Below are positions 18,097 to 27,459 of a stretch of 64,000 nt of DNA, piece after piece. Numbering within the stretch: the first letter of the stretch is position 1; each line of letters begins with the position of its first letter. A program made the position numbers and the translations under genes. Source of the stretch: Methylobacterium brachythecii (GTDB taxonomy: Bacteria > Pseudomonadota > Alphaproteobacteria > Rhizobiales > Beijerinckiaceae); contig NZ_JACIDN010000004.1 in NCBI RefSeq assembly GCF_014196345.1, forward strand, positions 186,001 through 250,000. Reading direction: 5' to 3'. Below the pieces are notes generated by a model. It made no database searches. It was not told the DNA's origin and was given only the letters and a program-made list of their open reading frames with translations.

Positions 18097-18281
18097 TCCT
18101 GAAACGACCCTGTCGCGCGGGCGCTGTGCCCGCAATTGCCAATCCGGCGACGCTGCGCCATGACGGGCGCTACGACCGGACGATGGCGGCGCGATGGCGC
18201 TGCCGACAGGATGCAGGATCGCGCACCGCAGCCCTCGCGTCCACCGCCGGTCGCCTGCTGGAAGCCGTTCCCCGGATCCCC

Positions 18282-18845
18282 ATGAACGCCACCCTCGACA
18301 TGCTCCGCGTCCGCCGCTCGGTGCCGCCCGTGCGGCTCGAAGGCCCCGGCCCGTCCCGCGAAGAACTCGACGACCTGCTGACCATCGCCGCGCGTGTGCC
18401 TGACCACGGAAAGCTCGCGCCCTGGCGCTTCCTCGTCATCGAAGGAGAGGCGCGTCTGACCGTCGGAGAGGCCATCGCCAAGACCCATGCGGCCGACTTC
18501 CCCGATGCCGATGCAGGCCGGCTCGACCTCGAGCGCAAGCGGCTCGCCCATGCGCCCTTGGTCGTTGCCGTCGTCTCCCGCGCCGGCCCGCATGTGAAGA
18601 TCCCCGAATGGGAGCAGGTGCTCTCGGCCGGCGCCGTCTGCACCAACCTCGTGATCGCCGCCAACGCCGCCGGATACGCCACCTCCTGGCTCACCGAGTG
18701 GTTCGCCTACGACCGGCGCATTCTCGACATGCTCGGGCTGGAGCCGTCGGAGAAGATCGCCGGCTTCATCCATATCGGCCGCCCGCAGGAGGTGCCAAGC
18801 GACCGGCCGCGTCCCGTGCTCGCCGAGATCGTCACCCGGCTGTAG
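18282..18845 (+). CDS. Nitroreductase-family protein (YdjA-like)
   Basis: A 187-residue flavoenzyme. RRSVPP near the start and the PDHGKLAPWRFLVIEG block are typical of FMN-binding YdjA-like nitroreductases. GIP-like C-terminal contacts appear in GYATSWLTEWFAYD. It probably uses NAD(P)H and FMN; the natural substrate is unknown. ATG at 18282 is preferred; an earlier frame from 18126 overlaps the divergent gene. Next is a flavin reductase gene 10 bases downstream, so the two form an operon. Confidence 0.9.
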   Translation: MNATLDMLRVRRSVPPVRLEGPGPSREELDDLLTIAARVPDHGKLAPWRFLVIEGEARLTVGEAIAKTHAADFPDADAGRLDLERKRLAHAPLVVAVVSRAGPHVKIPEWEQVLSAGAVCTNLVIAANAAGYATSWLTEWFAYDRRILDMLGLEPSEKIAGFIHIGRPQEVPSDRPRPVLAEIVTRL

Positions 18846-18855
18846 GGCCAGAACA

Positions 18856-19455
18856 ATGCATTACTCCGCAGACGAGCGCACCCTGCCGCACAATCCGCTG
18901 AAGGCGATCGTCGCGCCGCGCCCGATCGGCTGGATCAGCAGCATGGACAAGATGGGCCGGCTGAACCTCGCGCCGTACTCGTTCTTCAACGCCGTCGCCG
19001 ATGACATGGTCATGTTCTCCTCGACTGGCCGCAAGGACGCGCTGACCTTCGCGGAGGAGGGCGGTGAGTTCGTCTGCAGTCTCGCCACCTACGAGTTGCG
19101 CGATCACATGAACGCCACCTCGGCGCCGCTGGAGCGTGGGCACAGCGAATTCGAGCATGCCGGGCTCGAGATGGCGCCATCCCGGAAGGTCCGGCCGCCG
19201 CGTGTGGCTGCAGCGCCGGCCGCCATCGAATGCAGATGGCTGCAGACCGTACCGCTAGTGCCGCTCGGCGGCGGTTCGCCAACCAACCACATGGTGATCG
19301 GGCAGGTGGTCTCGATCTATGTCGATGAGCGCTTCGTGCGTGACGGCCGCGTGGACACGGCCGCCATGAGCCCGATCCAGCGCGGCGGCTATTTCGACTA
19401 CTTCGCCATCGCGGCGGAGCAGCGTTTCGAGCTGGTCAGGCCGAAGGGCGGCTAG
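18856..19455 (+). CDS. Flavin reductase-like protein (FMN-binding split barrel)
   Basis: A 199-residue protein with the split-barrel pattern: KAIVAPRPIGWISS (FMN-binding start), LAPYSFFNAVADD and FVCSLATYELRDHMNATSAP. It probably reduces or carries FMN. It is separated by 10 bases from the nitroreductase gene and is probably co-expressed. Conserved residues are intact and length is normal. The partner and physiological reaction cannot be stated. Confidence 0.88.
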   Translation: MHYSADERTLPHNPLKAIVAPRPIGWISSMDKMGRLNLAPYSFFNAVADDMVMFSSTGRKDALTFAEEGGEFVCSLATYELRDHMNATSAPLERGHSEFEHAGLEMAPSRKVRPPRVAAAPAAIECRWLQTVPLVPLGGGSPTNHMVIGQVVSIYVDERFVRDGRVDTAAMSPIQRGGYFDYFAIAAEQRFELVRPKGG

Positions 19456-19473
19456 ACCGAAACGCGGCGATCC

Positions 19474-19689
19474 TCACCGCGCGAGGTCGCCGATCGTGCT
19501 CGCCAAGGGTCCCAGGGCGCCCCAGAGCGCGATCGCGCTCATCAGAACCCGCGCAACCGTCTTCGAACCGGCGGCCTTGCGCGCCAGCGGACCCATCGTG
19601 TCGAGCACGAGTCGAGCCGGGCCGAGCGTCACGGCGGCCGTCAGGCCGGGGTAGGGGCGGTGGATGCTGGCAATGGCCGCGGCGGACAT
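19474..19689 (-). CDS. Small hypothetical membrane-like protein
   Basis: A 71-residue ORF (MSAAAIASIHRPYPGLTAAV) with a hydrophobic C-terminal helix (RVLMSAIALWGALGPLASTI). A ribosome site AAGAGG is placed five bases before the ATG. It converges with the flavin reductase gene and is divergent from the LysR regulator, which may control it. No family recognised. Confidence 0.55.
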   Translation of the reverse strand: MSAAAIASIHRPYPGLTAAVTLGPARLVLDTMGPLARKAAGSKTVARVLMSAIALWGALGPLASTIGDLAR

Positions 19690-19856
19690 GGGAGCCTCTT
19701 CAGTCGAGGGCAGGGGGATCGCGGCGACCGCCCTGGAGCGATCGCGCCGAGCCAGAGTGCGCCCTCACCTTCGATCTGCAAAACGCATAGTTCGTATCGA
19801 TATAATCTGATTTTCTGCTAGATCGGGTGGCCATCTCCTCGCCCCTGCACCGATCC

Positions 19857-20735
19857 ATGCGCCATCCCGATCTCGAACTCGACCTGCTCCGCGCCTTCGT
19901 GGCCGTTGCTGAGACCGGCAGCTTCACGGCTGCTGCCAGCGTGGTGCATCGCTCTCAATCGGCGGTGAGCCAGAAAGTCTTGCGCCTCGAAGAGATTCTC
20001 GGGCGGCGCGTCTTCGATCGTACGAGCCGCATGCTCGGCCTGACGGCGGATGGCGAACGGCTGCTCGTCAGTGCGCGCCAGATGCTCGAACTGAACGACA
20101 GCATCATGCGCAGCTGGCGCGAGCCGCCGGCCAGCGGCACCCTGCGGCTCGGCGTGTCGGACGATTTCATCCCGGGCGAGCTGCCGAAGCTCCTAGCGCG
20201 ATTCGGACGGCTCTATCCGGGCGTGCATGTCGACCTGATGACCGGCCTGAGCCTCAGGCTCCTGGAGGCCTACGACGCCGACCGGCTCGATGCGGTGATC
20301 GCCAAGCGCACCGCCGCGCAGGCCCGGGGCAGGGTGATCTGGCGCGAGCCGTTGGTCTGGCTGGCCTCTGCCGATTACCAGCTCGATTTCAGCCGGCCTG
20401 CCCGGCTGGTGATGATGGTGCCGCCCTGCAGCTACCGCGAGATGACGATCGCTGCGCTCGACTCGGTGCGCCGGGAATGGACCGCCGTCTGCACAGCGAG
20501 CAGCCTGATGGGCGTCCAGGCGGCCGTCGCAGGCGGTCTCGGCGTGACGCTGCTCGGTCGCTCCTTCGTCCAGGAGGGCATGCAGATCCTGCGCGCGCCG
20601 GAGCTGTGGCCGGCTCTGCCGCTCAGCGAGGTGATCGTGCTCGGCGAGGATCGCTCGCCGGATCTCGTCGCGCCGCTGATCGCCTTTCTCAGCGAGAGCC
20701 TTGCGGGACACAAGGCGCTGACGCCGGCGGCTTGA
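19857..20735 (+). CDS. LysR-family transcriptional regulator
   Basis: A 292-residue regulator. The N-terminal helix-turn-helix is clear (LDLLRAFVAVAETGSFTAAAS, then HRSQSAVSQKVLRLEEILG), followed by the periplasmic-binding-protein-like effector domain. ATG at 19857 (MRHPDLELDLL) is preferred; a GTG at 19827 would add ten residues. Upstream at 19795-19810 a short AT-rich tract holds a TATAAT and the palindrome TATCGATA, perhaps a self-regulatory site. The target may be the small divergent gene. The effector is unknown. Confidence 0.9.
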   Translation: MRHPDLELDLLRAFVAVAETGSFTAAASVVHRSQSAVSQKVLRLEEILGRRVFDRTSRMLGLTADGERLLVSARQMLELNDSIMRSWREPPASGTLRLGVSDDFIPGELPKLLARFGRLYPGVHVDLMTGLSLRLLEAYDADRLDAVIAKRTAAQARGRVIWREPLVWLASADYQLDFSRPARLVMMVPPCSYREMTIAALDSVRREWTAVCTASSLMGVQAAVAGGLGVTLLGRSFVQEGMQILRAPELWPALPLSEVIVLGEDRSPDLVAPLIAFLSESLAGHKALTPAA

Positions 20736-20991
20736 GGGAGGGTCCAAAGGCCCCCTCACGACCCCATCCAGCGTTCGCATAAGATATATTATGGAACCTG
20801 ATCACGTGATTTCCTGGGGCAGGGGTCCTGGATCGATCCCTCCGGGGCCTGTCGCCGTCCAGGCACAGGCTCGTGGCAAAACGCTCGTGCGACATTGATC
20901 ACGGGCGCGCTGTGGCCGTCGCTCGCGGTAAGGTCACAATGTTTCGCTACGTTTCCCGCTTTCCTGCATCGCGTCTTCAGCCCTCTTTCCC

Positions 20992-21798
20992 ATGTTCCAG
21001 CGCTTCTCACGCCTCGGTCTGGCCCTGCTCGCCGTCGGTCTCGGCTATCCGGCCGTGGCCCAACCCGATCTGGCGCCACAGGCAGCGACGCAGCCGATGG
21101 GAAGCCAGCCCGGCAAGTCAGCGCGGCCTGCGCTCAAGTTGGCGCGTTTGGCCTCGCTCCTCGGCAAGGATGGCGACATTCGCATCGTGGCTTTCGGTTC
21201 GTCCTCGACGCAGGGCATCGGCGCCTCCTCGCCGGCAGCCACCTACCCGGCCCTGTTGGAGACCGATCTCGAGGAAAGCTTGCAAATCGGCGCGTCGAGC
21301 CGGCGCTCGGTCACGGTGATCAACCGCGGCAAGGGCGGCGACGATTCCCGCGACATGGCTCAGCGGCTGGACCGCGACGTCATCGCCGAGCATCCGGACG
21401 TCGTGATCTGGCAGACCGGCAGCAACGATCCGCTGAAAGGTGTGCCGGTTGAGCGCTTCAAGGAGCTGACCCGCGAGGGCATCCTGGCGATCCGCGCGAC
21501 TGGCGCCGACGTGGTGCTGATGGACCAGCAGTGGTGCCAGCGGCTCAGTGGTGTCGCCAATGCCGCGCAATACGGCGATGCGCTGCACGAACTCTCGGCC
21601 GAGCTCGGCGTGCCGGTGATCCAGCGCCATGACATGATGCTCTCCTGGATCACGCGCGGGCTGATGACGCCCCAGCAGATGATCGGCCCAGACGGCCTGC
21701 ACATGACTGATGCCGGCTACAGTCGGCTCGCAAAATCCGCGGCAGCTCAACTCTTGGCCAGCGCCGGCTTGGCCCAGCCGTCGCTCGTCCGGAACTGA
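20992..21798 (+). CDS. Exported SGNH/GDSL-type hydrolase
   Basis: A 268-residue protein with a signal peptide (MFQRFSRLGLALLAVGLGYP, cleavage near AVA-QP). SGNH blocks: Ser in AFGSSSTQGIG (residues 68-78), Gly/Asn in GSND, and the Asp-His pair in DGLHMTDAGY. It is probably a periplasmic esterase, acting for example on acetylated polysaccharide. The 256 bases before it hold the 10-bp palindrome ATCACGTGAT (20801-20810) and no other gene. Confidence 0.88.
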   Translation: MFQRFSRLGLALLAVGLGYPAVAQPDLAPQAATQPMGSQPGKSARPALKLARLASLLGKDGDIRIVAFGSSSTQGIGASSPAATYPALLETDLEESLQIGASSRRSVTVINRGKGGDDSRDMAQRLDRDVIAEHPDVVIWQTGSNDPLKGVPVERFKELTREGILAIRATGADVVLMDQQWCQRLSGVANAAQYGDALHELSAELGVPVIQRHDMMLSWITRGLMTPQQMIGPDGLHMTDAGYSRLAKSAAAQLLASAGLAQPSLVRN

Positions 21799-21815
21799 CG
21801 GGGGCACGGGTGTTG

Positions 21816-22226
21816 ATGCCCCCTCCCCGCGCCCGGTTGGAGGCGCTGACCGAGGACACGCTCGGCATCTTCCTCGACGGCTTCTACGCGAAGGTCCGGC
21901 GTGACGACGTGATCGGGCCGGTCTTCGCCGCGCGGATCGCGGACGAGGATTGGCTACGCCATCTCGCGACGATCCGGGATTTCTGGTCCTCCGTGCTGCT
22001 CAAGACCGGACGCTACAAGGGCAATCCGTTCGGCAAGCACGTGGCGATCGAAGGGATCGGCATGGCGCATTTCGAGCGCTGGCTCGGGCTGTTTGGCCAG
22101 ACCGCGTCGGAGACGTTTGCGCCCGCGATCGCCGAGGCGCTGGTGGAGCGCGCTCATCGCATCGGCGACAGCCTCAAGGCCGGGCTGTTCTTCCGGGCCG
22201 AGCTGCTCCAGCCGGCCAGGTCCTGA
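21816..22226 (+). CDS. Group III truncated haemoglobin
   Basis: A 136-residue 2-on-2 globin. Features are YAKVRRDDVIGPVF near helix B/C and the proximal His in GMAHFERWLGLFG (helix F). Group III globins bind O2, NO or peroxide; in alphaproteobacteria they may protect from nitrosative stress. Start options are GTG 21810 or ATG 21816. It follows the SGNH gene by 17 bases and could be co-transcribed with it, then converges with the MBL hydrolase gene. Confidence 0.9.
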   Translation: MPPPRARLEALTEDTLGIFLDGFYAKVRRDDVIGPVFAARIADEDWLRHLATIRDFWSSVLLKTGRYKGNPFGKHVAIEGIGMAHFERWLGLFGQTASETFAPAIAEALVERAHRIGDSLKAGLFFRAELLQPARS

Positions 22227-22230
22227 GCGA

Positions 22231-23034
22231 TCAGAGATCGACGCCGACGGCGAGTCCGTCATAGGCCGGAACCACGCCCCGCGGCAGCTTTTTGGCCAGC
22301 GTCTCGTAGTCGAGATCGGTGTGCAGGTTGGTCAGGATTGCACGCCGGGGCGCGACCTCCTCGATCAGCGCGAGGGCATCCGAGACCGAATAATGCGACG
22401 GGTGAGGGGTCTCGCGCAGCGCATCGATGATGAGAAGGTCGAGGCCTTTGAGCCGCGACTTGGCGGCGTCGGGCATCACGCTGACATCGGGCGCATAGGC
22501 TGCAGGGCCGAAGCGGAATCCGTAGGCCGCCTCGTTGCCGTGCTCCATGGCGAAGGGCAGGGCCTCGATTGCGCCTCCCTCCCCGGTGACCGTCACGACA
22601 TCGGCCTCGGTGAAGTCGTGCAGGTCGAGGATCGGCGGATAGAGGCTACCCGGCGGGGTCTCGAAGGCGTAGCCGAAACGCACCGAGAGCAGCTTTCCAG
22701 TCAGGGCATCGGCATGGACCGGGATGCGCCGGCGCATGGTCAGCACCAGTGGCCGCAGGTCGTCGATCCCGTGGGTATGATCGGCATGGGCGTGCGTATA
22801 GAGCACCGCGTCGAGCCGATCGACGCCCGCATCCATGAGTTGCTCGCGCAGATCCGGCGAGGTGTCGACGAGGAGGCTGGTGGTGCCGGCGCCGTCCAGC
22901 CGCTCGACGAGGATCGAGCAGCGGCGGCGGCGGTTCTTCGGCTCGTTCGGGTCGCAGGCGCCCCAGCCATAGCCGACCCGCGGCACGCCACCCGACGAGC
23001 CGCAGCCGAGAATACGCAGGTTCAGGGACGGCAT
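22231..23034 (-). CDS. MBL-fold metallo-hydrolase (PhnP-like)
   Basis: A 267-residue zinc hydrolase with the HxHxDH signature YTHAHADHTHG at residues 80-89, and later His in MEHGN and the Asp in LIIDALRETPH. It begins LRILGCGSSGGVPRVG, as in PhnP (phosphoribosyl cyclic phosphodiesterase)-like proteins. It is the last of the eleven-gene minus-strand block, following tatD. No phn genes are nearby, so the physiological role is probably different from phosphonate use. Confidence 0.88.
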   Translation of the reverse strand: MPSLNLRILGCGSSGGVPRVGYGWGACDPNEPKNRRRRCSILVERLDGAGTTSLLVDTSPDLREQLMDAGVDRLDAVLYTHAHADHTHGIDDLRPLVLTMRRRIPVHADALTGKLLSVRFGYAFETPPGSLYPPILDLHDFTEADVVTVTGEGGAIEALPFAMEHGNEAAYGFRFGPAAYAPDVSVMPDAAKSRLKGLDLLIIDALRETPHPSHYSVSDALALIEEVAPRRAILTNLHTDLDYETLAKKLPRGVVPAYDGLAVGVDL

Positions 23035-23055
23035 GAGACCGCCCCCTTGGCATTC

Positions 23056-23157
23056 TCCCCGTCATTGCGAGCGCAGCGAAGCAATCCAGGGCCACGCACG
23101 CAAAGTCGGCATGTTAGCCCTGGATTGCTTCGCCTGCGGCTCGCCATGACAGGGGAG
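23056..23157. repeat. Palindromic intergenic repeat (REP/MITE-like)
   Basis: Arms at 23056-23092 and 23117-23157 are near-perfect inverted copies, read as CTCCCC-GTCATTGCGAG and the complement, with AAGCAATCCAGGGC (23079-23092) paired to GCCCTGGATTGCTT. Two single-base differences and a short offset occur in the arms, and the centre is 24 bases. It fills the tatD-MBL gap. Such 'GTCATTGCGAGCGnAGCGAAGCAATCCAGG' type elements are widespread in Rhizobiales genomes from memory. As RNA it folds into a large hairpin that could stabilise or attenuate the operon mRNA. Confidence 0.85.
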
Positions 23158-23161
23158 GGTC

Positions 23162-23959
23162 TCATACCGCGCTGCCCTCCAGCGCGGCCGCCTTGTCGAA
23201 CAGCGTGAAAAAGTTGTCGGTCGTCTGCGTGGCCAGCGTCTCGAAGGGCAGGTCCAGGGTCTTGGCCAGGACGCGAGCGGTGTCGGCGGTATAGGCCGGC
23301 TCGCAGCGACGGCCGCGATGCGGCTCGGGCGCGAGGAACGGCGCGTCGGTCTCCACCAGCATCCGGTCGAGCGGCACGGCGGCGGCGATCTCGCGCAATT
23401 CGGTCGAGCGGCGGAAGGTCACGATACCGGAGAACGAGACATAGAGGCCGAGCTCGACCCCGACCTGGGCCAGTCGGGCGCCTGACGAGAAGCAGTGCAG
23501 GATCGCCTTGAACGGGCCACGCCCGACTTCGTCGGTGAGCACCGCTTCCATATGCGCGTCGGCGTCGCGCGAATGGATCACGAGGGGCAGGCCGGTGGCG
23601 CGGGAGGCTGCGATATGGGCGCGGAACACCCGCTCCTGGACGGCTTGCGGGGCGGCATCCTCGTAGTGGTAGTCGAGCCCCGCTTCGCCGATGCCGATGC
23701 AGCGCGGATGATCCGTCAGGCCGATGATGGTCTCGGCCGGCACGTCGGGTTCCTCGGCGGCGCCGTGAGGGTGGGTACCCACAGTGCACCAGACCTGAGG
23801 ATGCGCCTCGGCGATGGCCCGGTAAGACTCGGCCTTGGCGACCCGCGTCGCGATCGTGAGCATCCGCGTCACGCCAGCCGCCTCGGCGCGCGCGATCACG
23901 CCGGGGATGTCCTCGGCGAAGTCCGGAAAATCCAGATGGCAGTGGCTGTCGACCAGCAT
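23162..23959 (-). CDS. TatD-family metal-dependent hydrolase
   Basis: A 265-residue TIM-barrel amidohydrolase-like protein. The N-terminal HxH metal site is in DSHCHLDF, the bridging Glu in GIGEAGLDYHYED, further metal His in VIHSRDAD and LHCFSSG, and the terminal Asp in VETDAPFLAP. TatD proteins are 3'-5' DNA exonucleases/quality-control nucleases. It follows metG by 34 bases in the conserved metG-tatD-MBL order. Confidence 0.93.
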   Translation of the reverse strand: MLVDSHCHLDFPDFAEDIPGVIARAEAAGVTRMLTIATRVAKAESYRAIAEAHPQVWCTVGTHPHGAAEEPDVPAETIIGLTDHPRCIGIGEAGLDYHYEDAAPQAVQERVFRAHIAASRATGLPLVIHSRDADAHMEAVLTDEVGRGPFKAILHCFSSGARLAQVGVELGLYVSFSGIVTFRRSTELREIAAAVPLDRMLVETDAPFLAPEPHRGRRCEPAYTADTARVLAKTLDLPFETLATQTTDNFFTLFDKAAALEGSAV

Positions 23960-23993
23960 GGAGCGGATTGTCTCGGTTCCTATGCGGGCGGTG

Positions 23994-25556
23994 CTAGACC
24001 GCCTCCGGCTTCTCGAAGCGCGGGAAGATCGGGCTCGGTGCCGGCAACGGCGTGCCGGCCTTCAGGCTATGACCCCCTCCGGCATGCGCGAACTGGCGCT
24101 CCAGCGTCGGCACGGCCAGCAGGTCGAGCAGAACGCCGGCTGCGGTCGGCATGAATGGCTGCACTGGAATCCCGACGCGGCGCAGGGTCTCGATCGTCAC
24201 GTAGAGCACGGTGTTCATGCGCGCTGGATCGCTCTTCTTGAGCTTCCAGGGCTCTTCGGACGCGAAGTAGCGGTTCGCATCGGCCACCACCGTCCAGATC
24301 TCGGCGAGGATCTGGTGGAGAGCGAGATTCGTCATCAGCCCCCTCGCCTTTTCCGGCAGGGCGGCGGCGGCGTTCAACAGCGCCGTGTCGGCCTCGGTGA
24401 AGGCGCCCGGCTCCGGAACGGCGCCGTCGCTGTTCTTGGCGATCATGCTCAGCGAGCGCTGGGCGAGGTTGCCGATATCGTTGGCGAGGTCCGCGTTGAT
24501 GCGGTTGATGATCGCCTCGTGGCTGTAATTGCCGTCGCCGCCGAACGGCACTTCGCGCAGCACGAAGTAGCGCACCGGGTCGACGCCGTAGGTCGAGACG
24601 AGGTCCATCGGGTCGACGACGTTGCCGAGCGACTTCGACATCTTCTCGCCCTTGGAGAGCAGGAAGCCGTGGCCGAAGACGCGACGCGGCAACGGCAGGC
24701 CGGCCGACATCAGGAAGGCCGGCCAGTACACCGCGTGGAAGCGCACGATGTCCTTGCCGATGACGTGCAGATCGGCCGGCCAGTATTTTTTCCGCGGGTC
24801 GGATCGGTCCGGAAAGCCGGTGACGGTGAGATAGTTGGTCAGCGCGTCGACCCAGACATACATGACGTGGCCGGGCTTTTCGGGCACCGGCACGCCCCAG
24901 TCGAAGGTGGTGCGGCTGACGGAGAGATCCTTCAGCCCCGAGCGAACGAAGCTCGCGACCTCGTTCATGCGAGTATCCGGCCCGAGGAAATCCGGCTGCT
25001 CGGCATAGAGCTTCAGCAGCTTGTCCTCGTAGTTGGACAGCCGGAAGAGGTAGTTCTCTTCCTCCATCCACTCGACCGGCGTGTCGGTCTTGGCGCTGCG
25101 GCGACTGCCGTCCGGCGTGAGGATCGTCTCGGCCTCGTCGTAATAGGCCTCGTCGCGCACCGAGTACCAGCCGGCGTATTTGGCGAGATAGATGTCGCCG
25201 TTCGCCTCCATGCGCCGCCAGATCTCCTGGGCCGCGGCATAGTGCTCGGGCTCCGTGGTGCGGATGAAGCGGTCGTAGGAGCAGTGCAGGGCGTCGGCCA
25301 TCGCCTTGAAGCGCGCGGCCATGTCGTCGACGAAGGCCCGCGGCGTGGTTCCGGCCTTGGTGGCGGTCTGCTGGATCTTGAGGCCGTGCTCGTCGGTGCC
25401 CGTCGAAAAATGCACGTCGTAGCCGTCGAGGCGCTTAAAGCGCGCGATCGCGTCCGTGGCGATCACCTCGTAGGCATGGCCGATATGCGGCATCCCGTTC
25501 GGATACGAGATCGCCGTGGTGATGCTGAAGGTGCGCTGCGCGGTGTCGCTGGCCAT
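23994..25556 (-). CDS. metG: Methionyl-tRNA synthetase
   Basis: Class I synthetase, 520 residues. HIGH is at residues 24-27 ([10 protein letters not shown]) and KMSKS at 305-309. The region between lacks zinc-knuckle CxxC pairs, so it is of the short MetG type without the C-terminal dimer domain. It attaches methionine to initiator and elongator tRNA. It sits 90 bases after holB. A normal-length, essential gene. Confidence 0.97.
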   Translation of the reverse strand: MASDTAQRTFSITTAISYPNGMPHIGHAYEVIATDAIARFKRLDGYDVHFSTGTDEHGLKIQQTATKAGTTPRAFVDDMAARFKAMADALHCSYDRFIRTTEPEHYAAAQEIWRRMEANGDIYLAKYAGWYSVRDEAYYDEAETILTPDGSRRSAKTDTPVEWMEEENYLFRLSNYEDKLLKLYAEQPDFLGPDTRMNEVASFVRSGLKDLSVSRTTFDWGVPVPEKPGHVMYVWVDALTNYLTVTGFPDRSDPRKKYWPADLHVIGKDIVRFHAVYWPAFLMSAGLPLPRRVFGHGFLLSKGEKMSKSLGNVVDPMDLVSTYGVDPVRYFVLREVPFGGDGNYSHEAIINRINADLANDIGNLAQRSLSMIAKNSDGAVPEPGAFTEADTALLNAAAALPEKARGLMTNLALHQILAEIWTVVADANRYFASEEPWKLKKSDPARMNTVLYVTIETLRRVGIPVQPFMPTAAGVLLDLLAVPTLERQFAHAGGGHSLKAGTPLPAPSPIFPRFEKPEAV

Positions 25557-25646
25557 CAGGTCGAGGGGGCTTTCCGCAGGGGATCGGATCTGGCCTTGTT
25601 GCGCGACAGCCGGCGCGACGCAACCGACGAACGGCGGTGCAGCAGA

Positions 25647-26711
25647 TCAGAGGTGGCGCAGCGCTCCGGCCACCTCGCCGAACAGCGACAGCACCAGCGG
25701 CCGGCGATCGAGATTATAGACCGCCGCCTCGCGGGTCTTCTCAACGATCCGGTCGGCGGCCTCGACCAGCCCCAGCAGTTGCGCGGCCCCCTCCCCCTTC
25801 CGGCGGTCGATCTCCGAGGAAAGGAAGCGCTGCAGCGTATCGAGGGCGGCCCCGAAGAGTTCGTCGGCATCCCGGCCGGAGACCGTGTCGGCGAGCTTGA
25901 GGACGCGGTGCCAGTCGGGATCGTGCGGGTTCGAGAGCAGCATGCGGACCTCGCGCACCACGCCCGCCGTTGCGGAATCGAGGAACGAGACCGAGCGCGA
26001 CACCGACCCCTCCCCGAGCGCGGCGGCGCGAGCGACGTCGTCGGCGGCGGGCTGGACGAAAGGCGGCGGAAAGCCGTCGATCACCGTTTCGACCTGCTCC
26101 TCGTCGAGGGGCCGTAGCGCGAGTTTGCGGCAGCGTGAGCGGATCGTCGGCAGGAGGCGCCCCGGCGCGTGGCTGACGATCAGGAAGAGCGCGCGCGGCG
26201 GCGGCTCCTCGATCATCTTGAGCAGGGCGTTGGCGCTGTTGGCGTTGAGGTCCTCGGCGCTGTCGACGATGCAGACGCGGTGACCGCCCTCCCCGCCCGC
26301 GGTCTCGGCGAACAGGTCCAGCGCCTTGCGCGCGGCATCGACGGAGATCTTGGTCGGCAGCGTCTTTGCGCCGGGCGCCTGGACGCGGCGCAGGGCCACC
26401 AGGTTCGGATGCGACAGCGCCGCGACCTGCCGGGCGACGGGATGCTCCGGCGGCACGTCGAGGCCGTCGGGGCGAGGCAAGCTGCGCGGGTCGGCGACGA
26501 GGCGCCGCGCGACCCGGTAGGCGAGCGTCGCCTTGCCGATGCCGCGCGGGCCGCCGATCAGCCAGGCATGGTGCAGCCGGCCGGAGCGAAGGGCTTCGAC
26601 GAAGGCAGCCTCCGCGGCCTCGTGTCCGACGAGGCGGTTGTGCTCGCGGGGCCGGGGGATGTTGGCGAGATCGCCCGCTTCCGCGGTCTCGCGCGGGTGG
26701 TCAGGCGGCAT
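25647..26711 (-). CDS. holB: DNA polymerase III subunit delta-prime
   Basis: Clamp-loader AAA+ subunit, 354 residues. The Walker-A-like GGPRGIGKATL and sensor region VCIVDSAEDLNANSANALLK are visible, followed by PPPRALFLIVSHAPGRLLPTIRSRC (arginine finger region). It acts with gamma/tau and delta to load the beta clamp. ATG at 26711 overlaps the end of tmk by 11 bases; an upstream frame to 26855 lies inside tmk. Order tmk-holB-metG is as in other alphaproteobacteria. Confidence 0.94.
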   Translation of the reverse strand: MPPDHPRETAEAGDLANIPRPREHNRLVGHEAAEAAFVEALRSGRLHHAWLIGGPRGIGKATLAYRVARRLVADPRSLPRPDGLDVPPEHPVARQVAALSHPNLVALRRVQAPGAKTLPTKISVDAARKALDLFAETAGGEGGHRVCIVDSAEDLNANSANALLKMIEEPPPRALFLIVSHAPGRLLPTIRSRCRKLALRPLDEEQVETVIDGFPPPFVQPAADDVARAAALGEGSVSRSVSFLDSATAGVVREVRMLLSNPHDPDWHRVLKLADTVSGRDADELFGAALDTLQRFLSSEIDRRKGEGAAQLLGLVEAADRIVEKTREAAVYNLDRRPLVLSLFGEVAGALRHL

Positions 26712-27411
26712 TCTCTCTCGCGTCCTTCTCGGCCTCGGAGAGCAGGGCGGGTAGCCGAGTGGCGACGGCGGCGCGGATCGCGGCCTCGACGGAATCGGGC
26801 GCGGCATCGGCATCGATGACGACGCAGCGCTCCGGTTCGGCTTCGGCGATAGCACTGAAGGCCGCGCGCAGGCGCTGGTGGAAGCCGAGCGCCTCGGCCT
26901 CGAACCGGTCAGCCTCCCCCTCCCCGCCTCCGGCCCGCTGCCGGGCCCGCGCGAGCCCGGTTTCCGGCGGCAGGTCGAGGATGAGCGTGAGACGCGGCCG
27001 GGTCGGCCCGACGACGACGCGCTCCAGTGCCAGCAGGTCGGCTTCGCCCACGCCTCCGGCCGCGCCCTGATAGGCGCGGGTCGAATCCGAGAAGCGGTCG
27101 CAGAGCACCACGGCGCCTTTGGCGAGTGCCGGGCGGATGAGCTGGTCGAGATGGTCGATGCGCGCGGCGGAAAACATCAGCGCCTCGGCGAAGGCACCGT
27201 AGGGCTTGGCGACACCGGCGAGCACCGCCTCACGGATGGCTTCGGCCTTGGGCGTGCCGCCGGGCTCACGAGTGGTCACGACCTCTCGGCCGGACCGGGC
27301 GCGCAGATGCGCGGCGAGGCGGAGGATCTGTGTGGATTTCCCGGCCCCCTCCCCGCCTTCGAAGGTGATGAAGACGCCCTCGGGTGCGGCTTCTAGCGTG
27401 TCGGTCGTCAT
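26701..27411 (-). CDS. tmk: Thymidylate kinase
   Basis: A 236-residue dTMP kinase. The P-loop GGEGAGKST lies near residues 19-27, the DR(F/Y) motif is in LCDRFSDSTRAYQG and the LID region is ARARQRAGGGEGEADRFE. It makes dTDP for DNA synthesis. It overlaps holB by 11 bases and follows dacF by 48 bases. Confidence 0.95.
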   Translation of the reverse strand: MTTDTLEAAPEGVFITFEGGEGAGKSTQILRLAAHLRARSGREVVTTREPGGTPKAEAIREAVLAGVAKPYGAFAEALMFSAARIDHLDQLIRPALAKGAVVLCDRFSDSTRAYQGAAGGVGEADLLALERVVVGPTRPRLTLILDLPPETGLARARQRAGGGEGEADRFEAEALGFHQRLRAAFSAIAEAEPERCVVIDADAAPDSVEAAIRAAVATRLPALLSEAEKDARENAA

Positions 27412-27459
27412 GCCGAGGGGCCTAGCATGACCGGGATCGCGGGGCGACGGTCCTAGGTT

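Noticed and set aside
23835-26117. A plus-strand open frame of about 760 codons
   Set aside because: It is antisense to tatD, metG and holB, all with clear catalytic motifs, and its sequence is His/Arg/Gly-rich as expected from a GC-rich shadow frame.
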